From contig NZ_CP112972.1 in the NCBI RefSeq assembly GCF_026410925.1, forward strand, positions 496,001-560,000: a stretch of 64,000 nucleotides of DNA, read 5' to 3'. Source of the DNA: Halovenus salina (GTDB lineage: Archaea; Halobacteriota; Halobacteria; Halobacteriales; Haloarculaceae). The notes beneath the pieces are model-generated. The model did no database searches and was not told the DNA's origin. It saw nothing but the letters and a program-made list of their open reading frames with translations. Both the position numbers and the translations under genes were made by a program. Positions 1 through 8,877 of the stretch are shown here, in pieces (the stretch's first letter is position 1; every line of letters starts with the position of its first letter).

Positions 1-337
1 GGCTCTCGATTATCGGCACGAGACGCTCATCCTCGGCGCTGTCGACGACGACAACGGCAGTCTCCGGCGAGTACGTCGCAACAAGTTCGTCAACCTGTGC
101 GGCAATCGAACGGTTGAACGTGACCGTATCGCCCTCGCCACTGAGCACCGCCAGAATGGTCTCGTCGTCGAGGTCACGTGTGACCCGGAGCCCTTCGAGG
201 AGACAGTTGACTCGGCTGTCCTCCGGGTCCTCGACACCGACGGTCGTCACAAGGTCCTCGACCGCCTCGGAACCGACCACTGGCGACTCGGCGTCGAGGT
301 CATCTTCCCGATAGATACAGAGGACGAGGGTGCTCAC
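1..337 (-). CDS. DUF373 family protein (N-terminal part; runs off the window)
   Basis: The first 112 codons are present and the gene continues beyond position 1. It starts with GTG at 337; an ATG two bases upstream is out of frame. The translation opens STLVLCIYREDD and contains SRVNCLLEGLRV and VVVVDSAEDERLVPIIES, which I recognise as the N-terminal cytosolic domain of the haloarchaeal DUF373 family. Family members continue into several membrane helices that are not visible here. Function is unknown. It lies downstream of the eIF2B-like gene on the same strand with a 55-nt gap, so co-transcription is possible. Family call is from memory of conserved segments. Confidence 0.8.
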   Translation of the reverse strand, partial: MSTLVLCIYREDDLDAESPVVGSEAVEDLVTTVGVEDPEDSRVNCLLEGLRVTRDLDDETILAVLSGEGDTVTFNRSIAAQVDELVATYSPETAVVVVDSAEDERLVPIIES

Positions 338-392
338 ATCTCCACCAACACGTGCCCGAAATAAAAATCCCTACGAACGTTTACTCCGCGAG

Positions 393-1256
393 TTACCCGA
401 GCGACGCCGGGTCGATTACCGCCTTGTCGGTCACGATACGGTCGAGCAATTCGACGGGCGTGGCGTCGTAAGCCGGGTTCTCGATTTCGAACCCGTCGGC
501 CGGCTCTCGCATCACCTCGCTCGCTGCTCTGTGCTCGTTTTCGAACCGGAAGCCGCCTTCGATGAGTTTCGCACCCGACCCGACCGAGAGTACCGGGACA
601 CCGCTGTCTGCTGCTGTCGCGGCCAGTGGGTACGTCCCGACGCGGTTGTGGAGTGTCCGGTCGACGATACAGGTCATGCCAACGAGGACGCGGTCGCACT
701 CGGGCAGGTAGCTTCCGGCGGCACTGTCGACGACCAGCTTTGTCTCGACGCCATCGGTCTCGGCCAGTCGGCGCGCAGTCTTCCGGCCGAGATATCGCGG
801 GCGGGATTCGGTCACGTAGACGGTGTACTCGCCGCCGTCCTCGACGGCGGTCTCTATCGCCGAGAGTACCGTCGTCGAGTAATCGTGTGTCAAAAGCGTC
901 TCTCGGTCACCCAGGAGGTCTGCGAGTCGGCTGGCGGCCGCCGATTTCCCCTGTTCGACACGCTCGATGACTTCGTCGATAATCTCGGCTGTCCGTTGCT
1001 TGGCCTCACCGACGGTGTCGGTATCCGTCTCGTCGACTCTGCGCACGATTTCGCGCTGTGTGTTGTGCAACGATGCATGAGAGGGGTTCGCTCGACGGAG
1101 GGCGTTGCTGTTGCGTTCGAGGCTCCGTTTGTAGTCACCCACCGACGGGAACTCGCGGTCGGCGACCGACTTGAGCGCTCGTGCGGCCTTGATCGCCACC
1201 TCCGAGGAGCTGTGTGTCTGCATTCCGGCGATCTCCTCGGCTGTCTCGTCTATCAT
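393..1256 (-). CDS. eIF2B alpha/beta/delta-like protein
   Basis: 287 residues starting at MIDETAEEIAGMQTHSSSEVA. The frame stays open 20 codons upstream, but that extension is not family-like. The helical N-terminal part, the VYVTESRPRYLGRKTARRL segment, GMTCIVD and the C-terminal IENPAYDATP stretch are typical of the superfamily that holds eIF2B regulatory subunits, ribose-1,5-bisphosphate isomerase and methylthioribose-1-phosphate isomerase. In haloarchaea it is usually annotated as an initiation-factor eIF-2B protein, but a sugar-phosphate isomerase role is equally possible. Nothing nearby separates these. Cytosolic. Confidence 0.8.
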   Translation of the reverse strand: MIDETAEEIAGMQTHSSSEVAIKAARALKSVADREFPSVGDYKRSLERNSNALRRANPSHASLHNTQREIVRRVDETDTDTVGEAKQRTAEIIDEVIERVEQGKSAAASRLADLLGDRETLLTHDYSTTVLSAIETAVEDGGEYTVYVTESRPRYLGRKTARRLAETDGVETKLVVDSAAGSYLPECDRVLVGMTCIVDRTLHNRVGTYPLAATAADSGVPVLSVGSGAKLIEGGFRFENEHRAASEVMREPADGFEIENPAYDATPVELLDRIVTDKAVIDPASLG

Positions 1257-1345
1257 ACCCGCACAAAGACACCCCTGGACAAAGGACTTTCTGGGTTCGG
1301 CAGGAAACCACACCATATTAGACAGTCGCCGTCCCGTCTCTACCT

Positions 1346-1885
1346 ATGCTTGGTCGACTGGTCGAGTTCGGGCCGATTCCACTTCTCCTGTGGGCCGTCG
1401 CGATGGTACACCAGCTCGGACACTACTACAGCGGCGGGCGAATCGTCGGCGTCCCTCGTTCCGAGATGAAACTCGTCAGCCCACTGGTTCCCCGGTATCT
1501 CGCCCTGCGCGGGGAGGGAGAGTGGGTCTCTCCACACGAGTTCGACCAGTACCGGACGTGTTACGAGCGCCACGAACCCAGCTACGAGAATCTCGAACGG
1601 TTCGTCACCGGCGGTGAAATCGTTCAGACGCTTGTCGTCGTCCCGGTGGCGTTCGGCGTGAGTCTCGCGGGCTTTCGCAGTCTGGGCGGGTCCTTGTTGT
1701 TGTGTTCGATTGCGGTGACGCTTCTGTACGTCACTGTCGACGCGGTCCGAACCTGGCGGAGCGGCAGTATTTCGGGGGATTACTCTGCGCTCTGGCACGT
1801 CTCTGCACGCGTGCCTGTCCTGTTGTTGATTGCCTTCCTTTCGGTTCACCTGAGCGTATTCTTCCTCCTCGCACAGAGCGTGTGA
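1346..1885 (+). CDS. Integral membrane protein with HQLGH motif, function unknown
   Basis: 179 residues with about four predicted membrane helices (roughly 9-22, 94-112, 114-134 and 154-176) and a polar segment rich in Glu, Arg and His between the first two. The first helix runs into HQLGH (H22, H26), which resembles a zinc-protease HExxH with Gln in place of Glu; no other metalloprotease motif is obvious. It is divergent from the eIF2B-like gene and 41 nt upstream of the phosphoesterase on the same strand, so the two may be co-transcribed. I do not recognise the family. Confidence 0.7.
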   Translation: MLGRLVEFGPIPLLLWAVAMVHQLGHYYSGGRIVGVPRSEMKLVSPLVPRYLALRGEGEWVSPHEFDQYRTCYERHEPSYENLERFVTGGEIVQTLVVVPVAFGVSLAGFRSLGGSLLLCSIAVTLLYVTVDAVRTWRSGSISGDYSALWHVSARVPVLLLIAFLSVHLSVFFLLAQSV

Positions 1886-1926
1886 CTCGCCACGCCTATG
1901 GTTCTCGGTCTCTCAGAGGTGTCTGT

Positions 1927-2622
1927 ATGGACGCACTGTCGGCAGTCACCGTCCGAGACAGAGCAGTCTATCTTGACGGTGTCCTCGTCGTCGCCGACCT
2001 TCACGTCGGACGAGGCTCTGCCTCGAACGTCGAGTTGCCTGTTGGTGACGGTACCGAGATGGTCGAGCGACTGGCCGACCTCTGTCGAGCGATCGACCCC
2101 GAAACGGTCGTCTTCGCCGGCGACCTGTTACACTCCTTTCGAACGGTCCCCCGGCAGGTCGAAGCGACCGTCGAGGGGCTGTGTGAGGCGGCCGAGGAGG
2201 TTGGAGCCGACGCCCTTGTCACGCCAGGCAATCACGACACGATGCTCGATGCGGTGTGGTCCGGCAAGACGGCCTCGGAGTATCGGATTGCCGAGGAGAC
2301 GGTCGTCTGTCACGGCCACGTTGAGCCGTCGGCCGAGGCAGAGCGGTATATCATCGGCCACGACCATCCAACAATCACCATCGAGGGCACACGCAAGCCC
2401 TGTATTCTCGCGGGCGACGACGTATACCGTGGTGCGGACCTCCTGATGCTGCCGTCGTTCAACCGGCTCGTCAGCGGCGTCGAAATCAACGAGATGAGCG
2501 CGACCGACTTCATGTCGCCGCTCGTCCGGGACGTCGACGCCCTCGCTCCCGTGGTCCATGACACGACCGCCGAAGAGACGCTGACCTTTCCGACACTCGG
2601 TGAGTTCCGTCACCGACTCTGA
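1927..2622 (+). CDS. Metallophosphoesterase (COG1407-type)
   Basis: 231 residues. The calcineurin-like metal ligands appear in order: DLH (D24, H26), GD (D66), GNHD (N102, H103), CHGH (about H129) and GHDH (H145, H147). Size and motif order fit the archaeal ICC-like phosphoesterases of COG1407, often linked to DNA repair helicases such as Lhr; no helicase is adjacent here. The ATG at 1927 is preferred because the conserved DALSAVTVRDRAVYLDG opening begins there, although the frame stays open upstream. Substrate unknown; cytosolic. Confidence 0.85.
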   Translation: MDALSAVTVRDRAVYLDGVLVVADLHVGRGSASNVELPVGDGTEMVERLADLCRAIDPETVVFAGDLLHSFRTVPRQVEATVEGLCEAAEEVGADALVTPGNHDTMLDAVWSGKTASEYRIAEETVVCHGHVEPSAEAERYIIGHDHPTITIEGTRKPCILAGDDVYRGADLLMLPSFNRLVSGVEINEMSATDFMSPLVRDVDALAPVVHDTTAEETLTFPTLGEFRHRL

Positions 2623-2665
2623 CGTGTGAAGAAACACCTTTAGCGCCCCCGTCCGACTCTCAGAT

Positions 2666-3625
2666 ATGAGCAATCAGTCGCTTCGCACACCCGCGAAGAC
2701 GGCCGTCGAGCAGTGTCTGAACCTCCAAGAAGGAGAGTCGTTCGTCGTCGTTACCGACGAGAAACGGCAGGCAATCGGTGAGGCACTCTACGGCGTCGCA
2801 AACGAGATTACCGACGAGACCACAATCGTCCGGTATCCAGTCGGGGACCAGCACGGGGAAGAACCCCCCGAACCTGTTGCAGCGGCGATGACCGGTGCCG
2901 ACGTAGTCCTCGCGCCGACGACGAAGAGTCTGAGTCACACGACCGCACGGCAGGAGGCGACCGACGCCGGGGCTCGAGCCGCGACGCTTCCGGGCATCAC
3001 CGACGGCGTCTTCCTGATGGGGTTGGACGCCGATTACGAGGCGATTCGAGACGAGTGTGCGGCGATATACGACCAGGTAGCCGATGCCGACGAGATTCGA
3101 GTGACATCGCCCCAGGGAACGGATATCACGCTTGAAGTCAGCGACCGCGACTGGCGTGAGGATACCGGCATCGTGCACGAACCGGGCGCATTCTCGAATC
3201 TCCCGGCCGGTGAGGTGTTCGTCAGCCCGACCTCGGGAGACGGGACAGTCGTCGTCGACGGGACGATGATGCCCCACGGAGAACTGACCGACGGACAGAC
3301 GGTCAGATTCGAGGTCGAGGATGGCTACGTCACCGAAATCGGCGACGAGGAAATCAGCGACCAGATCGAGACAGCCGCCGGAGAGGTCGGTGATGCAGCG
3401 TACAACCTTGCCGAACTCGGTATCGGGACCAACACTGCAGTCACCGAACTGGTCGGCTCGGTCCTTCTCGACGAGAAAGCCGGCGGCACAGTCCATCTCG
3501 CTATCGGCGACAACCACGCCATCGGCGGCGACATCGAGGCACCGCTCCATCTCGACGGAATCCTGCGGGAGCCGACTGTCTTCGCCGACGGGAGCCAGAT
3601 TTCGCTGCCCGATGCGGGCGTGTAG
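2666..3625 (+). CDS. M29-like metallo-aminopeptidase
   Basis: 319 residues beginning SNQSLRTPAKTAVEQCLNL. The N-terminal half is a Rossmann-like domain. The C-terminal half carries segments typical of AmpS/M29 thermophilic aminopeptidases: LPAGEVF (candidate metal Glu), AELGIGTN, DEKAGGTVHLAIGDN and APLHLDG. These enzymes are dinuclear metal peptidases that remove N-terminal residues in the cytosol. The protein is shorter than the roughly 400-residue bacterial enzymes, as is common in haloarchaeal members. A TATA-like CCTTTAG lies about 25 nt before the ATG. Confidence 0.8.
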   Translation: MSNQSLRTPAKTAVEQCLNLQEGESFVVVTDEKRQAIGEALYGVANEITDETTIVRYPVGDQHGEEPPEPVAAAMTGADVVLAPTTKSLSHTTARQEATDAGARAATLPGITDGVFLMGLDADYEAIRDECAAIYDQVADADEIRVTSPQGTDITLEVSDRDWREDTGIVHEPGAFSNLPAGEVFVSPTSGDGTVVVDGTMMPHGELTDGQTVRFEVEDGYVTEIGDEEISDQIETAAGEVGDAAYNLAELGIGTNTAVTELVGSVLLDEKAGGTVHLAIGDNHAIGGDIEAPLHLDGILREPTVFADGSQISLPDAGV

Positions 3626-3644
3626 TCGGGAACCAGCTCCGACC

Positions 3645-3652
3645 ATTTATAT
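3645..3652 (+). promoter_or_regulatory. TATA-like box for the gene at 3676
   Basis: ATTTATAT ends 23 nt before the ATG at 3676, the spacing expected for a leaderless or nearly leaderless haloarchaeal transcript. Sequence-only prediction. Confidence 0.5.
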
Positions 3653-3675
3653 CGGAAGGCGGGACCAGACGGCCT

Positions 3676-4119
3676 ATGTCCAGAACAACGCTACGGGCGG
3701 ACAACCGCGCAATCGAAGGGTTGCCGATTCGGCTCGTCATCGCGCTGGTCGTCGGCGTCGCCAGTCTCGCCGTCATGATGAACGTCATCTCGGGACTGAA
3801 CACGTTCGGCACAACCGAACTCGACACCAATCCCGAGCCCGAAATAATCGAGGAAGGAACGACGACGGTGAACGTTACCGTCCTCGACCCAGACGGTCAA
3901 CCAATCTCGAACGCAACGGTCGTCGCGAAAAGCGATACCGCGAACCTCGACTCGATGTCCTACGCGGAGACAGACAGTGACGGAGTCGCAACGCTGTCAG
4001 TGGAGCCAGAGCTCCGACCCAATCAGAAGGAAGGAACGATAACACTGGATATCAGACCCCCGGAGGGTGAGTACGTCGACGACCAGGAGAACACCGGCAT
4101 CCTGGTCATCGACCCGTAG
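3676..4119 (+). CDS. Membrane-anchored protein with Ig-like/carboxypeptidase-regulatory domain
   Basis: 147 residues. A short basic N-terminus is followed by one hydrophobic helix (about residues 18-38, LPIRLVIALVVGVASLAVMM) and then an extracellular beta-rich domain. The segment NVTVLDPDGQPISNATVVAKS, followed by TDSDGVATLSV, is typical of carboxypeptidase-regulatory or Big-like folds used in surface proteins. The helix followed by an acidic ectodomain also resembles haloarchaeal pilin-like proteins, but there is no clear prepilin peptidase site. Convergent with pcm1, ending one base before it. Confidence 0.7.
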   Translation: MSRTTLRADNRAIEGLPIRLVIALVVGVASLAVMMNVISGLNTFGTTELDTNPEPEIIEEGTTTVNVTVLDPDGQPISNATVVAKSDTANLDSMSYAETDSDGVATLSVEPELRPNQKEGTITLDIRPPEGEYVDDQENTGILVIDP

Positions 4120-4851
4120 TCAGTCCCAGTCGATCCAGTCGAGCTCCCAGCCGCGCTTGCGCCGGGCGTCCCGCTTTGCGAACTCGCGGTCCTCACGGTG
4201 GGTTCGGTTGCGTTCGACGGAACCGGCTTCCTCGCCGTCGACCAGAAGCGGTGCAAACGCACAGGTACCGTGGCGTTCGATGGCTCCGGCGGCGTCGACG
4301 ACGGCGAGTTCCTGTTCGTGGTTCCCGTGGGGCATCACGAGCGTTCCGTCGTCGGCGAGTTGGTCAAGCAGTGCCCGCGGCGGGCTGACGGCCGCGGCCT
4401 CAACGAGGATCCTGTCATAGGGAGCATATTCGGGGAGGCCGTCGGCCCCATCTCGACAGTCGACGAGCACCTCGTCGTAGCCGGCGGCCGAAAGGTTCTC
4501 CCGGGCCTCGTAGACGAGCTTGCGGGTGATATCGATGGCGTGAACGTTTCGCGAACCGGCCATCTCGGCGGCAACAGCGGCTGTGTAGCCGACACCGACG
4601 CCCACGACGAGGACGGAATCATCGGCCTCCGGAGCCAGCAGTTCATAGAGACGACCGACAGTACTGGGCGCTAACACGCGTGTCCCGAACCGCTGGAACG
4701 GTCTGTCCGCGTAAGCTCCTCTCTGGTCGTCGACGAACTCGTGGCGGGGAACCTCACGCATCGCGACCGAAACAGCCTCACTTCGGACACACGCCTTGCT
4801 CTCGTGTTCGAGGCTGTCGACCATATCGTCTCGGAGGACCGCGGCGTCCAT
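4120..4851 (-). CDS. pcm1: Protein-L-isoaspartate O-methyltransferase paralogue 1 (divergent)
   Basis: 243 residues. VPRHEFV near residue 33 and the SAM-binding motif I VVGVGVGYTAA place it in the PIMT family, which methylates isoaspartyl residues to start their repair. The canonical substrate loop (PIGxxQTISAPHM, present in the next gene) is replaced by PFQRFGTRVLAPSTV, and motif I has VG instead of EIGTG. The C-terminus carries an Arg/Lys/Glu-rich tail ending WELDWIDWD. It lies downstream of pcm2, 59 nt away on the same strand. A changed substrate is plausible. Confidence 0.75.
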   Translation of the reverse strand: MDAAVLRDDMVDSLEHESKACVRSEAVSVAMREVPRHEFVDDQRGAYADRPFQRFGTRVLAPSTVGRLYELLAPEADDSVLVVGVGVGYTAAVAAEMAGSRNVHAIDITRKLVYEARENLSAAGYDEVLVDCRDGADGLPEYAPYDRILVEAAAVSPPRALLDQLADDGTLVMPHGNHEQELAVVDAAGAIERHGTCAFAPLLVDGEEAGSVERNRTHREDREFAKRDARRKRGWELDWIDWD

Positions 4852-4910
4852 ACCGAATCGTCGGGTTCGAACGTAATGAATCGTGCGCTCCTGGGGCGAT
4901 TATCCGATTT

Positions 4911-5531
4911 TTATTTGAGTGGGACGAACCGAACCCGCCCGTGGGACTCGCGCTGTAAGCTGCCGTCGACCGTCCGACCCTCGGTAAGAATCTGCACGTC
5001 GTCTCCGAGTGGTCCAAGAATCACACCCCCATCACGGAGTTGCTCGACAAGGGGTGCGGGGAATTCGCTCGCGGCACAGGTCAGGTAGATCACATCGAAC
5101 GGAGCGTTCGCCTCCCATCCCTGTTTCCCGTCACCACACCGGACCGACACCTCGCCGTATCCGGTCTCTGCCAGGGTCGATTGCGCCCGCTCTGCGAGCG
5201 CTTCGTGATATTCGACGCTGTATACGTGCTCGGAACCGACCACCTCGGCAGTTACGGCGGCGTGATAGCCACAGCCGGTCCCGATTTCGAGAACTCGGTC
5301 TCCCGGTGAGAGTCCAAGGATGTCGGTCATAACCGCGACCATGTGCGGAGCGCTTATTGTCTGGCTCTGGCCGATAGGGAGGGGTCTGTCTCGGTAGGCA
5401 TCGCTGGTACGAGACGGTGGAACAAACTCGTGGCGGGGGACTGTCCGGAGCGCCGCTTCGGTCCGCTCGCCGATGTTCTCGCGCTCGACGAGACGGTTGA
5501 CCAGCGCGTTTCGCCGCTCCTCGACGGTCAT
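4911..5531 (-). CDS. pcm2: Protein-L-isoaspartate O-methyltransferase (canonical)
   Basis: 206 residues starting MTVEERRNALVNRLV. It has the full family signature: VPRHEFVPP, LPIGQSQTISAPHMVAVM for substrate and SAM binding, motif I VLEIGTGCGYHAA and GDGKQGW. The enzyme transfers a methyl group from SAM to L-isoaspartate in damaged cytosolic proteins. The ATG at 5531 sits one base from the TGA of the upstream zinc-finger gene, which supports both this start and an operon with it. A longer upstream reading frame is just the overlapping neighbour. Confidence 0.9.
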   Translation of the reverse strand: MTVEERRNALVNRLVERENIGERTEAALRTVPRHEFVPPSRTSDAYRDRPLPIGQSQTISAPHMVAVMTDILGLSPGDRVLEIGTGCGYHAAVTAEVVGSEHVYSVEYHEALAERAQSTLAETGYGEVSVRCGDGKQGWEANAPFDVIYLTCAASEFPAPLVEQLRDGGVILGPLGDDVQILTEGRTVDGSLQRESHGRVRFVPLK

Positions 5532-5532
5532 C

Positions 5533-6180
5533 TCACCAGGCCGACCACGCGGACGTGGTTTCGTCCCGGACGTAGAGTCGTTTGATGTCCTTGGCGACAG
5601 CTCCGTCGCCGTCGTGGTCCAGCTTGTCGAAGTCGTAGCCGCTGGCGTCGTCCCGAATGAGGACACCTTCGACGGTGAACTCCTCGCCGCCGAGTTCATC
5701 GGTCTCACCGACGGTAAACTCGTAGTCACCGGGCACCTGCAGGTCGAAGCTCCGTGTCTCGTCGTGCTCACCGGATTTGGGGTGTGCGGTGACGCTAACA
5801 GAGACGTTCCCGACCGCCCGACCCCAGATGGTGTCGACCGCCTCGGCTGCTGCCTCGTCGGTGCGGCCCTCGTCGTGTTCGAGGCTAGTGATTCGAACTG
5901 TCAGTATCGCCTCCTCAGTTTCGAGGAGGAACTCCTCGCCGACAGCGAGTGTCTCCTCGGCCGGCACCGCAACCGAATCGGAAAACGAGTCGCCGCCCTG
6001 TGAAACCACGACCTTCCGCTCGATTGTGTGCTCTTCCGGGAGTTCTTCTTTGTGTACGTGACTGCAGTCGATACATCGAACCGTGGCGCGGCCACCCTCC
6101 GAGAGAACCTCGTGAACGGTCTCCCTGTCGGGCGAACACGCCGGGCACGGGAGTGCGACCCGCGCTGTCGTCTCATCCAT
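5533..6180 (-). CDS. HVO_0476 family zinc-finger protein
   Basis: 215 residues starting MDETTARVALPCPACSP. CPAC (about 12-15) and CIDC (about 36-39) form a probable zinc ribbon. The remainder is beta-rich and acidic, with VVVSQGGDSFSDSV and a tail ending DIKRLYVRDETTSAWSAW. I recognise it as the haloarchaeal HVO_0476 family, of unknown function. The pairing with pcm2 (stop and start separated by one base) suggests co-expression with protein repair. The frame is open well upstream of the chosen ATG, but that part is low-complexity Ser/Arg and is not conserved in character. Confidence 0.8.
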   Translation of the reverse strand: MDETTARVALPCPACSPDRETVHEVLSEGGRATVRCIDCSHVHKEELPEEHTIERKVVVSQGGDSFSDSVAVPAEETLAVGEEFLLETEEAILTVRITSLEHDEGRTDEAAAEAVDTIWGRAVGNVSVSVTAHPKSGEHDETRSFDLQVPGDYEFTVGETDELGGEEFTVEGVLIRDDASGYDFDKLDHDGDGAVAKDIKRLYVRDETTSAWSAW

Positions 6181-6277
6181 ACCCGAGTGTAGACGGTTCG
6201 GGTACAAAAGGCGTGGGTACCAGGGTCGCTGGCTCAGAATCGCGCGACTTAACACGCCGTAGCCGGATATAGACGTA

Positions 6278-6640
6278 ATGAGCGAGAGCGTGTCATCCGA
6301 CGCTGACCTCCCAGACAACGAGGGGCGACCCCTCGAAGTGTACGAGTGGGGCGGTGGCATCGCCGCCGGGCTGGGATTTTTCCTGACGCCGCTGGTCACA
6401 GCGCTTCCGGTCGCGTACTGTCTGCTGAAGGTGAGAGCGGAGAAGCCGCTGTCCGCGATGGGAATCGGCGTCGCGTTCCTCGCCACGTCCGTCTTCTGGA
6501 GTGCGTTCCTGTTTGGCGACCAGGCGACGAGGCTCCTCGAGGACAGTTCCGCCCAGGTGTTGACCATCGGCCTCGGATTCCTGCTCATCATCATCCTGCC
6601 GGTCGCTGGCTTCCTTGGATACCTGTTTCTGCAGCGGTGA
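6278..6640 (+). CDS. Small three-helix membrane protein, unknown
   Basis: 120 residues: an acidic cytosolic N-terminus (about 1-25) and three predicted membrane helices (about 26-50, 58-78 and 93-116), ending LGYLFLQR. No catalytic motif is visible and I do not recognise the family beyond its being a typical haloarchaeal membrane protein. It is divergent from the zinc-finger gene and 48 nt upstream of gatD, so read-through into gatD is possible. Confidence 0.65.
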   Translation: MSESVSSDADLPDNEGRPLEVYEWGGGIAAGLGFFLTPLVTALPVAYCLLKVRAEKPLSAMGIGVAFLATSVFWSAFLFGDQATRLLEDSSAQVLTIGLGFLLIIILPVAGFLGYLFLQR

Positions 6641-6688
6641 CCGCGCGAGAAAGATGGTTTCAAGTCAGCGCCTCCGGTATCCTGTGGT

Positions 6689-7933
6689 ATGAACACCGGA
6701 GACAGGATACGTGCCGAGCGAGACGGCGAGACCTTCGAGGGTGTGGTTCTCCCCTCGTCGACCACTGATAATCTCGTCCTCAAACTCGACAGCGGATACA
6801 ACGTCGGTATCGACCGGGCCGAGACCACGACGACCGTCCTCGAAGCCGACGCCTACGACGTCGGGGGCGACGACGACGACACTGAGACCTCTGAAATCGA
6901 GTTCGAGGACGACCTGCCGACTATCTCACTCATCTCGACGGGTGGCACAATTGCCTCGACTGTCGATTACCGGACCGGCGCGGTGACCGCACAGTTCGAC
7001 GCCGAGGATATCCTGCGTGCCGTCCCAGAACTCGCTGGCATGGCGAACTACCGGGGGCGGGTCGTGGCGAACATCCTCTCGGAGAACATGCGGCCGTCGG
7101 TCTGGCAAGACCTCGCAGACGCTGTCCACGAGGAAATCGAGGCCGGTGCCGACGGTATTGTGGTCATGCACGGGACGGATACGATGCAGTTCACCGCAAG
7201 CGCGCTTTCGTTCATGCTGGAGACGCCCGTTCCGATTGTCTTCACCGGAAGCCAGCGCTCGGCGGACCGCCCATCCTCGGACAACGTGATGAACGCCGTC
7301 TGTTCGGTCGAGGCCGCAATGAGCGACTGTGCCGAGGTCCTCGTCTGTATGCACGCCGGCGAATCCGACGAGACGTGCGCCCTCCACCGCGGCACGCGCG
7401 TCCGCAAGAACCACACCTCTCGCCGGGACGCCTTCGAGACTGTCGGCGCACAGCCCCTCGGTGAGGTCGACTACGAGAGCCGTACCGTCACGTTCCGACG
7501 CGAGTACACCGAACGCGGGCAGGTCGACCTCGCCATCCAGCCGGCGCTCGAAGGTGACGTGTCGCTGCTGAAATACACGCCGGGGATGGACAGGGAGATG
7601 CTCGACCTTGCTGGTAACAGTGAGGGACTAGTGTTGGAGGGGACTGGCCTCGGCCACGTCCATTCGGACTGGATTGAAGACATCGCCGAGTTCGTCGACG
7701 ACGGCACACACGTCGTCATGACGAGCCAGTGTCTCGACGGACGCGTCTGTGACCGTGTCTACGACACCGGTCGGGACCTGCTCGACGCGGGCGTCATCGA
7801 GGGGGAGGATATGCTCCCCGGCACGGCGAAGGTGAAACTGATGTGGGCACTCGCCAACGCGGACGATGTCGACGCGACGATGCAGGAACCGCTGGCCGGT
7901 GAACTGACTGAGCGCTCGACGCCAAGGCAGTGA
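6689..7933 (+). CDS. gatD: Glu-tRNA(Gln) amidotransferase subunit D
   Basis: 414 residues. An N-terminal small beta domain (1-90) is followed by an L-asparaginase-type domain with LISTGGTIAST, MHGTDTMQFTASAL and TGSQRSADRPSSDN, which carry the catalytic Thr, Asp and Lys region. GatD is the ammonia-releasing subunit of archaeal GatDE, which converts Glu-tRNA(Gln) to Gln-tRNA(Gln) before translation. Length fits the family. gatE is not in the window. The stop overlaps the possible GTG start of the next gene, so they are probably co-transcribed. Confidence 0.95.
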   Translation: MNTGDRIRAERDGETFEGVVLPSSTTDNLVLKLDSGYNVGIDRAETTTTVLEADAYDVGGDDDDTETSEIEFEDDLPTISLISTGGTIASTVDYRTGAVTAQFDAEDILRAVPELAGMANYRGRVVANILSENMRPSVWQDLADAVHEEIEAGADGIVVMHGTDTMQFTASALSFMLETPVPIVFTGSQRSADRPSSDNVMNAVCSVEAAMSDCAEVLVCMHAGESDETCALHRGTRVRKNHTSRRDAFETVGAQPLGEVDYESRTVTFRREYTERGQVDLAIQPALEGDVSLLKYTPGMDREMLDLAGNSEGLVLEGTGLGHVHSDWIEDIAEFVDDGTHVVMTSQCLDGRVCDRVYDTGRDLLDAGVIEGEDMLPGTAKVKLMWALANADDVDATMQEPLAGELTERSTPRQ

Positions 7934-7935
7934 CC

Positions 7936-8877
7936 ATGCCCGAAAACACGTACTCGGGGTTCGAGATTCGCGAGGCAACCCACGACGACTACGAGGATGT
8001 CGCCGCAATCGCCGAACAGACCTGGGGCGGTGACGACTACTTGACCGACGTATACCACGACTGGCTGGAAGGCGAGAACAGGTATACGCTCGTGGGAACA
8101 GTCGACGGAAGTGTCGCCGGTATCGCACAGGTGGTCATGCTCTCGCCGTACGAGGCCTGGGGACAGGGTCTTCGTACCGCGCCCGACCACCGAGGAAAGG
8201 GAATCAGCGAGGCCATCACCTACGAACTGTTCGACTGGGCGCGCGACCAGGGTGCTGTCGTCTCCCGGGCGATGGTGTTCTCTTGGAACCAGGCCGGCCT
8301 CGGGCAGTCTCGTGCGACCGGCTACGAACCTGTTACCGAGTTCCGCTGGGTTCGTCCGGAGCCGGAACCAGGAACCTTCCCCGACTCGGTCACCTGTGAC
8401 CCCGACGCCGCCTGGGGGTACTGGACGACGAGCGACGCGGCAGCGGCGCTCTCCGGCCTCACTCTCTCGATGGACGAATCCTGGGCGGCCCAAGAACTCA
8501 CTCGAGACCTGCTTGCCCGTGCCGCCGACGACACGACTGTCCTCACTGTGGCCGACGGCGACGGAACCCACGGATTCGCCTACCGGAGCAGGACTTTCGA
8601 GGGCGAAACCGAGGACGACGAGCCCGCGATGTGGGCGGAGTACGGCGTGGCCGCTTGGGACAGCATCGAAACCGCCCGGACGCTTATCGAGGCAATCAAA
8701 GTCGATGCCGACGACTGTGGTGCCGACCGGATACGGGTGTTGATTCCAGAGACCGCGGGATATGTCTCCGACGCTGCCTACATCAGGTCGAACATCGGCG
8801 AGGAACCCGACTTCATCGTCGCCGCAGACCTCACGGCTGACTATCGCCGCGAGGGCCCTACTGCTCGGTCGCGCTGA
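7936..8877 (+). CDS. GNAT family N-acetyltransferase (tandem domain)
   Basis: 313 residues from the ATG at 7936. A GTG six bases earlier overlaps the gatD stop and would add two residues. The N-terminal half has GNAT features: FEIREATHDDYEDV, a beta4-beta5 region and the acetyl-CoA loop RTAPDHRGKGISEAITYEL, matching R/Q-x-x-G-x-G/A. The second half is a degenerate GNAT-like domain. It would transfer an acetyl group from acetyl-CoA to an unidentified amine. It overlaps the convergent pncB gene by 20 nt at its 3' end. Confidence 0.85.
   Translation: MPENTYSGFEIREATHDDYEDVAAIAEQTWGGDDYLTDVYHDWLEGENRYTLVGTVDGSVAGIAQVVMLSPYEAWGQGLRTAPDHRGKGISEAITYELFDWARDQGAVVSRAMVFSWNQAGLGQSRATGYEPVTEFRWVRPEPEPGTFPDSVTCDPDAAWGYWTTSDAAAALSGLTLSMDESWAAQELTRDLLARAADDTTVLTVADGDGTHGFAYRSRTFEGETEDDEPAMWAEYGVAAWDSIETARTLIEAIKVDADDCGADRIRVLIPETAGYVSDAAYIRSNIGEEPDFIVAADLTADYRREGPTARSR

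Noticed and set aside
330..1469. 379-codon plus-strand frame over the eIF2B-like gene
   Set aside because: The minus-strand frame gives a recognisable eIF2B-family protein; the plus translation is Cys/Arg-rich noise.
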